A stretch of 64,000 bases of DNA from Symsagittifera roscoffensis (taxonomy: Eukaryota; Xenacoelomorpha; Acoela; Convolutidae). The notes under the pieces are model-generated. The model did not search any database, was not told where the DNA came from, and worked only from the letters and a program-made list of their open reading frames with translations. Within the stretch, counting starts at the first letter, position 1. Each line of letters opens with the position of its first letter. The stretch lies in contig NC_087071.1 in the NCBI RefSeq assembly GCF_963678635.1, positions 46,852,889 to 46,916,888 of the forward strand, in the 5' to 3' direction. The position numbers and the translations under genes were made by a program. Shown here one piece after another: positions 56,918 through 64,000 of the stretch.

Positions 56918-57190
56918 GACGACAACATCACCGAAAAACTTGATGAACTAGCCTCATCCTTCCGGCTCGCTATCCTCTCTTTCCAGTAAACCCTTGGAAT
57001 AATTCCGAAGAAGCAGCTGCTGGATTAATAATGACAACAAATGCTGGAGAAAGAGCTGCCATCGTTGCTACTCTCTTTAAAAGAAAAATCACACATCCAT
57101 TTACACCTTTCAGGAACATATCAAATTGGATGCTGCCAATCAAAAACTCAATTTAAGGAAAGCAATGGGGGAAGCAGCAACCCCAGTCGC
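56918..57190 (+). pseudogene. MULE transposase, 3' part
   Basis: Resumes directly after the LTR with DDNITEKLDELASSF and, after a frame change near 56988, WNNSEEAAAGLIMTTNAGER, then HPFTPFRNISNW. The WN...GL..TTN..E pattern is the usual C-terminal block of MULE transposases. Joined in order, though not in sequence here, with 37360-37912 it shows the element interrupted a transposase gene. Confidence 0.65.
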
Positions 57191-57869
57191 AAGAAGTGCA
57201 GGGAATTGAAATAAAAAAAGAAAAACATTTGCAGCGACTTTGACAAGGATTTTATTTTATCATATTTGTGTTCTCTCGCGCAACTGAGTCATTCCTAATT
57301 CTGTTTTTTTATCTAATTTTTTTCTCTTTCAAAAATTTCAATTGAATTTCCAAAAGCTTACTTTTTTTGAGGTTCCCGTGGCCGTAGAGGGCTGATGTTT
57401 TGGGAGGTAATAGAAACCAATATAAAAAAAATACCTTCTCTCTCATCCCGTGAGCAGTACCGGCTTGGTTTGGTACTGGGGGGTCTATCCCTCCTTTTGT
57501 GATCAACTTATCAAACCTTCAGTAGTTTTCAAATTTCATTCAAAATTTGATCTCTTGGTGATTTGAACTTTCGAACTTGTTATTTTAAAACATGCATTAT
57601 CCGCGTAGCTATATTGATTTGATGTAATATGACTTTAGCTTGCTTAAGAAATAGCCGCAACGCATTTCTATAGCAAAATTGGATAAATATTTTTGATCGT
57701 CCATGCTCTGAACTCATTTTTATTTTGAACAAGCAAATTTTACGTTGCTTTGATTTTTTGTTGACTGCTTCAATTATTCTTTCATCACAATTAATGTTTC
57801 TTGGTTTTGTTTAGAAATATGCTGTTTCGGTTTCTTCAAGAGAAATGGGTAATTTTCAATTGCTTTAAT
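57191..57869. other. MULE 3' non-coding region
   Basis: AT-rich, no frame of note, leading to the right inverted repeat. Confidence 0.4.
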
Positions 57870-57960
57870 TATAGGGTAGAATGTTAAAGGGTAGATTGGT
57901 ATGGGGTAGATTGGTATGTAGGGGAGAATAGTATAGAAGATTATCACAGGGTAGTTTGGA
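57870..57960. repeat. Right terminal repeat of the MULE
   Basis: agggtagattggtatggggtag-type repeats, inverted relative to 36617-36765. Confidence 0.55.
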
Positions 57961-60885
57961 ATAAGGTCGAATGTCAATTCCTCAATATTTATGTATGGTT
58001 CAAAATTGATTGTTGGGATCCTAAAAAAGTAGATTGGTCTTTCCCTGAGGAAAAAATTATCTGCTGTACAGCTTTTGGGAAGAGCACATGCATTTTTTTA
58101 TCAATGTTTGCGAATATTTCATAAAAATGGTGGGACTCATTTTTATTTCTTACTTTGAATGAAACCTTTACTATCTCACTTGTAGCTTTTGAATTTCTTC
58201 CTGGCTGTAATTTCAAAAGTATAAATCAAGTTCTTGCGTAAGAAGGCATGCTAATTAATATGAGAATGATTTTTGAACAAGAAGTACTCATCGATTTCTG
58301 AGTTTGCTAAACTGCTGTTTTGGATCTTGTTAACTATTTCCCTCCTTATTTCGTTTTTCAAAAATTCATTTTTTGACGGCCGTATTTTCAAAAGCTTAAA
58401 CCAAATTTCAGAAATTGTTCATTTTAAAATTTTTTTTACGTGGGTATTATATAAACAGCGAGTAATGCAAATAGTAACCCACTTGTGGAAAACCACTTAC
58501 TTGTTGACTTTTTTGAAATGCATATTTTATACAGAAATGGTTGTCAAAAATAATACATCCATAGGGAGGGAAGAAATAGTTAACAAGGTCCAAATGGGGG
58601 GGGGGGGGGAAGAGTTAACAAGATCTGCTGTTTTTTTTTTACTTATAAACTAGTCTCATGGGGGTTAACCAATCTCACTGATGCTGACTAAAATGCATAA
58701 CTTTCAAAAACTCTTGGTGGAACTCAATGTCAATTTTTTGCAGGGTAGTTTTCAAGAAAAAGAATTTACCCAAGAACAAAACGTTTTTCCTAAGAAAGCT
58801 AAAAAGCCACCACTTCTGCAAGAAAAGTTCTGTTAACCGATTTTTCGATTGAGCCCTCAGTCTCAGATTTAGCGGAGTAGATTTTAAAAAGTCAAAAAGT
58901 TCCAGAAATAACAAAAGTAAATAAGTTTGATTTTTCCGAAGGCTACAACTTTTTTCTCCAGAAATAGTCTACACTTCAAAAATTATTTCTTTCCGAAGCA
59001 TATTTTTTGTCTACAAAGCTCTTGTGTAACCGTTTACTCACAAAAATTTTGCGATTGAGCCCTTAGCTAAGGGTTTGCCAGAGTATTTTTGGAGAAAATT
59101 CAAAAGGTTTTCGAAAAACAGTCAAAGCTTCAAAAGTTTTCATTATAACAGAGCGTAGCCGTTTACGCTGTGAGGGTTCCCGCAGTCTGTTCTCTAAATT
59201 CAAACATTAAAATCAGTTTTCAGATAATTCAAAAAGTTTCACAAAATTGTCCAAAATGTCAAAGAGCTGCCTTTTTAGGCCATTAGTTTTTTCAACGAAA
59301 ATAATAAAAAATATGCAGTGAAGATATCCTGTTCTAACTATTGAACTCTTAGTTCCAAGTGTAGTTGTGATAATTGTGTATAAGAAAAGTCAAAAAGTGT
59401 AAAAAAAGAACCAAAAACTTGAAGAAAAAAAAGAATTTTTAATGCCATAAATTTTTCTATAAAAATTTACGAAGCTGACGAGAGTTCTGCAAACTGTTCT
59501 TTCGATGGAATTTTTAACCTCAGGCTTACAAAAATAATCCCAAAAAATTATAAAATGGGTCAAACATTCCCCCATTGAAGTTTTTGAAGGCCATAGGCAG
59601 TGCATTAATTAAAAAGCACTAGAAAAAATGCAAGCACATAGCATAGTTATTTGGTCAATTTTTCCATTGGTTCTACTTTTTGAAAATCATTTCATAGAGA
59701 AAAAAAATAATCTTAGAACCAAATCTCATACATTTTCATTAAACCCGTTTTCATCAATATTTATGAACGGCGACCAATTGTTCACAAAACTCACCGAATA
59801 AGGTCATTTGAATAAGGGCCGTTCCAACTAGCTCGTTGTTGTCGTTGACCTAAAACAACTACAGAGTGGCCAAATAACTCAACACTGAGGAGGTCATAAG
59901 GGCTATGTAAGGCTGCTCTGGGCAGCAGCCACGAAAGAGGTCTGGATCGGTTGCCATGCAAAATCGTGAATGGAATCTGGATTTTGAAAAGTTTCACTTC
60001 GTTTTTACAAGACAATTTAATCAAATTTCACCAACCGTTTCAAGAAACAATTTTCTGAAATTAAGATAGAATAATTTATAATTTCAAAGTGTCTGTGATG
60101 TTTTTAAGTCAAAAAAGCTGGCCGACATTTAGCCAACACTCTGTGTCCAATTACTAAAAACTTCTAAATTTAGCCAATATTATTCTAAGAGAGTCCTCTT
60201 CTTCCATAAAATTCCCTTCAATTTAATTAATTTGAATCGCAAGAAAACTATTTCGCCATCCTTTCATCCTGTTTTTGCTTGTATTAGTTTTGTATAATTG
60301 GCTTCAAAATGAGAATTTCACAAGTTAGGCAGAAGTCCATCTCTGCTTATTGCATACAACACTTGTCCAGCAAAGAATAAGAAGGAGAAACAGCTGGCCA
60401 AAAAAAAACACTAAAATAATCCAGCAGCAGTATTCGAAGATGTTTGAATGATTGAAAATAACTGGGTAGCATTTCGATATTTTTGGTTCATATAAAAAAG
60501 TTCCAAAAAAGGTCATACGAATCCGGAAAATTTTTCCTAATTTCAAGTTTTCCTTGCCAGTGTTACTTTTATAATGAAGCTAGCGTATTTGATCTTCAAC
60601 AACTTATTCTGATTTTTATGCCGAATAAAGCCAAAATCTTCTTTGAAGTTGTACAGAAAACAATGCGAAAGGCAAAAATGAGAAAATAGACAATTTAGCC
60701 TTAAATTCAAAACATTGCATTTTTATTGTTCCTCTAAGTTTCATAGCAAACACTAGACTTTTGTGAGCGACACTGATGCAGAAATTTAGATTGCTCACAA
60801 ATTTTAGCTGATATGAGCTGTTAAAATTAATAAATTACTTGTTATTTAATTAGAAAATTATTCTAGTAGTAGTGAAAATGTCTTG
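57961..60885. other. No recognisable gene
   Basis: AT-rich DNA with an 11-G run at 58597-58607. Open frames at 58273-58653, 59390-59605 and others are short, low-complexity and without motifs. Confidence 0.45.
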
Positions 60886-61285
60886 TGAGTTATGACCTTT
60901 GGTCTGTGCTCATAGAGTAATTTCAGACAAGGTACACCGTCTGTTCGTCACGCTATCTTATTTTCGGCCTGATAGATTCGTGCAAGTTCTTAGTCTAATA
61001 CCGATCCTAATCTTACTCTTAAATCTCCTAGTCTCAATAGATCTAGTTTATACTGGTTTTCGCGAGTTATTTCTTGGAATTTATCCAGAAGGAGAACAAT
61101 AGTCTAAGATTTATTCAAATTGTTCTGGTGCTGAAACTACAAGTAGTTTCAGTACTTACAAATAAGTGTCAATGTTAGAGATGGAATATGATTGGTAAGT
61201 CAGAATTATTTTATAGTGATAGTTTTATCAATAATATAATTGTATTTATATCCAATTATAAATACTAGTTTAAAACTGGTTCCAC
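60886..61285 (-). mobile_element. LTR related to those at 1.2 and 10.4 kb (3' or solo LTR)
   Basis: 400 bp, TGAGTTA...GGTTCCA. Diverged from the left copies by substitutions and deletions but collinear, including the internal hairpin (TGCTGAAACTAC / GTAGTTTCAGTAC). No PBS-like sequence is found beyond its left border, unlike the other two, as expected for a 3' or solo LTR on the minus strand. Confidence 0.65.
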
Positions 61286-63263
61286 TTGTGCCCAATAAGA
61301 ACTTGTCCCCAACTAATTGTCTGTTCGTTTAAAAAAATATATTTTATTTTAAAAAAGTATTCCAGCGGATTAAAGTTGAGTAGTCGTTGAAGGCAGTGTT
61401 CACAATTTTAGTCAACATTTTGGCATAAATTTAAAATTATTTTAAAGGAGCAAAAAAACTTGGTTCAACAACACTTAAACTAGCAAACGAGATAGAACTT
61501 CAAAATTGTGATAAAAACCATTCAAGATGACGTAGTTGATTGTTTGTTATGATTTTGAAACCCAAAAACGAAACCCAAAAAATAATTGAGAAATCACAAG
61601 GGCTGTCAGTTGCCTAAAAATATAAATAAAAACTGCAAAGGTAAATATAAGAAAACACTCCGTTCTTAGCTATTTTTTCATTTTTCTGTCAACGCTAAAA
61701 ACTTTAAAACACTCGAAAAACAAACTAAGCTTGTTCTCCTGCATTAAGTTTTTCTGCTGCGTATCGTAAATCGAGAGTGTAATCGATTTTCCATCAAGCA
61801 ATTAACTTTATTCACTTTATTCACTTCTTTTTTCGGAGGAATAAAAGAAAATAATTTAATAAAAATCACAAGTAGATAGATTATGTACAGAACAGATAGA
61901 TACACTGTATCAGTAGAATACACGTTTACAAACGCCGTTTTGTATAGACTAAAACGGAGGTAGAAACAAGGTACAATAGAACAGACTGTATCACGTTAAG
62001 GATATCCTGCAAGTGGCTAAAGGCATTCTTAACCACATCGCACTCTAACAGGTTATATGTGACCTTGAGTGAGATCATATCAAATGTCAAAAATGAAGCA
62101 CAAAAATAAAACACATAGTTTTATAGATGAACATAGAGTGGACATTCCCCGCGGGATAGAATTTTCATACTTAGTAAAAGATTGAAATTATGAGTTTTAT
62201 TTCAAAGTAAACTGGCCAGGGCCCGCCTGAACACAAATCAAATAAGCACACCGAGAGAATTGCACTGGCATGAGGAAAAAAACTTTTTAACGATCAACAG
62301 AGTTTTAAAAACGATACTTGGTATTGGAGTTTTTTTGATCTGCTTTTCATTTTTCAGCTCCTCTGCTTGTTTGATCCGTTTGAGCGGAGCTACTTATCCG
62401 CGTTTTGAAATTTGAGCTCAATCTGCTTAAGATGATCAGGAGTTTGAGTGAGGTTCGCAGTGGCCACGTAGAAATCACCGCTGGGAAGAGACTTGTGGGC
62501 CGGGCACTGTTGTGATCTGATGAGATTGGTCACTAGTCCTCACAGGCTTTTTCTCCGGTGATAGGATCACCGCGAACGTATTCTCTCGCATTTTAGGAGG
62601 CCACTTGACAGTAGGTGCTGAAAAGAGACCGTTGAAAAAGATGCATGATCCTTAGGGTTGGGGAGGTTCAAAACTGAGCCTTCACTTGACGAGTCAGCTG
62701 CCAGGTCTATCGTTGTGAGGCCTGCACTAGGCTGAACTGATAGTTGAACTCTTGAGGTTGAAGGATATGTTTGAGGTTTCGGACAATTTCTGCAATGTCT
62801 GGTAGCAATTCTTTCGCCCAGCGTACCCTGAAATGCTGAAATGTCACAAAAAGTGTGGTTAGTTTTAAGCAAGTATGATTGTTCTGGTATACTTTTCCTC
62901 TGTCCGCGATGCGCTATTTCTTTGTAATTTTGATGATTTTGAACTTTGCGATTTTATACAGTGGTTTTCTTGAGTGACGGTCTGTAATTTTTCGGAATAC
63001 TTTTTCATGATTAGCATTTTCGTTCGGTAATTTTTCTAGTTAATTCGATTTTGTAGTTCGACACAAATTTTTTGTAACACTGAGGCTAGTATCGCTGGAT
63101 TTGACGTCTGCGCGTAGAATCTGAGGGTGTGTCTTGCGAGCACCGCTTTCATGACTATCGATCCTTCTCCAAAGGGAGGTTCCGCTTTTGTTGGGCCCAA
63201 TTATTTGCGGCTTTTACCAGATCTCCAGCACTTTATGGGGTTCACTGTCTGCTATTCTTGATC
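61286..63263. other. Possible 3' internal region of the element; no gene recognised
   Basis: Between the integrase fragment and the LTR. The minus-strand frame 62567-62872 (101 codons, Ser/Thr/Cys-containing) is unidentified and might be an element remnant. No envelope motif like those at 7-9.7 kb was seen. Confidence 0.35.
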
Positions 63264-63836
63264 TCAATGTAAACATCGAGCTAAATCATCATGAGGGCTG
63301 GAGCTGCCATGAGGGACCAATTTTGCTCGGTCTTTGCTGTAATCTTGACTAGCTATCTGATCAGGAATCAGCATTTTCTTCTCGAATCCTTGTGCTAAAG
63401 TATCCTCATTAGCGATTTTATTAAGTAGAAGATTCGGTATTATGTTTACACCCAGTATGAAGGTCAGAAGGAGATTTCTTGAGAGCAGAATCTTCAGTTT
63501 TCTAATATCTTCGACTATTAGCTGTAGAGTAGTCTTTAAATTATCAAAGTTAAGATCGATTTTTTCAGTTCCCAGTTTTCGCTTAACTGTTTGAATCCTT
63601 CGTTCTACTAGACCATTGCCTCTTTGGTCTGCGACCGGTGTGAGGAAATGTTTTATCCCTCTTTCTGTACAAAATTGATTGACTAATTCGTTTTTGAAGC
63701 CTGAGCCAAAATCAGTTCGGAACCACTGTGGTATTCCGTAGATGCAAATACGCAAGTTTAAAAGTTTAAATACTTTTTTCGCACTGAACGTTTTCGTAAG
63801 TAAAACATACGGGAATTTAGAAAACCTGTCGATCAA
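63264..63836 (-). pseudogene. Ty3/gypsy-type integrase catalytic core
   Basis: 190 codons. IDRFSKFPYVLL follows where the first catalytic Asp should be; FRTDFGSGFKNE has the second Asp; RGNGLVERRIQTVKRKLG has the catalytic Glu. The first Asp lies upstream of a stop at about 63840 and is not readable in frame. The end (IASQDYSKDRAKLVPHG) reaches toward the C-terminal domain. It sits upstream, on the same strand, of the LTR at 60886, so the two may belong to one truncated element whose gag and RT lie beyond the window. Confidence 0.75.
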
Positions 63837-64000
63837 GATTAAGATGAAAATTTCTAATCATTTCAATCGACTGGTAATTGAGCGAGCTGCTACAAGTCGG
63901 TTCCGGTAAGCAAGTTCTTAATAATTGATTCAGTTGCGCTTGAGTTTAAGTCTACTGCCTGGAATGATAGCGCAGGAATGAAAACAATTTGGGACTGGGG

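Noticed and set aside
62567-62872. Possible envelope protein between integrase and LTR
   Set aside because: No signal peptide, YDC or CYxRIP-type motif; left unassigned.

Overview
This is a transposon-dominated window from an invertebrate animal nuclear genome. The species cannot be named from the sequence. The evidence is AT-rich DNA with GT-AG exon relics, several superfamilies of metazoan mobile elements, almost no intact host genes, and a 200-N assembly gap at 14364-14563. No rRNA, tRNA or CRISPR array was recognised.

Left part (1-14.3 kb). Two copies of one module lie about 9.2 kb apart (1-3766 and about 9200-14240). On the minus strand each copy holds a roughly 411-bp TG...CA LTR, an 18-nt primer-binding-site-like sequence two bases inside it, a proline-rich reading frame, and an envelope-type glycoprotein gene resembling the chuvirus-like glycoproteins carried by many arthropod retroelements. 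In the second copy the glycoprotein overlaps a further unidentified reading frame (5274-7090). The LTR flank carries a GC-rich fold-back minisatellite, a relic exon and a plus-strand Ty3/gypsy gag fragment. In the right copy a 737-bp block is triplicated.

Middle-left (14.6-30.3 kb). This is mostly unrecognised DNA. A 2.29-kb segment is present twice (14564 and 25039), and a near-perfect 2010-bp tandem duplication (19.1-23.1 kb) duplicates a plausible 148-bp coding exon. One acidic candidate reading frame lies at 18307-18783.

Middle (30.3-36 kb). A broken RTE/RTE-X-like LINE on the minus strand is bracketed by an unusually long direct repeat of about 165 bp. Several small fold-back or MITE-like elements follow.

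Right-centre (36.6-58 kb). A nested structure gives the main finding. A Mutator-like (MULE) DNA transposon on the plus strand, with inverted minisatellite-like ends at 36.6 and 57.9 kb, is interrupted by a 19.0-kb LTR element (37913-56917, minus strand, 887-bp LTRs). In order this element has a PBS-like site, a leader studded with GGAGGGT motifs, gag with a CCHC knuckle, a DTGA protease, RT, RNase H and a truncated integrase, all of Ty3/gypsy type. Then come about 8.5 kb of extra same-strand reading frames. They include a clear SGNH/GDSL-type hydrolase, a second SGNH-like protein, a coiled-coil protein and several proteins I do not recognise. The element carries stops, frameshifts and an internal RT deletion, so this copy is dead, but the reading frames are still long.

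Right end (58-64 kb). A 400-bp LTR related to those at 1.2 and 10.4 kb lies downstream, on the minus strand, of a Ty3/gypsy-type integrase fragment (63264-63836). This suggests the LTR-glycoprotein family is itself a Ty3/gypsy derivative.
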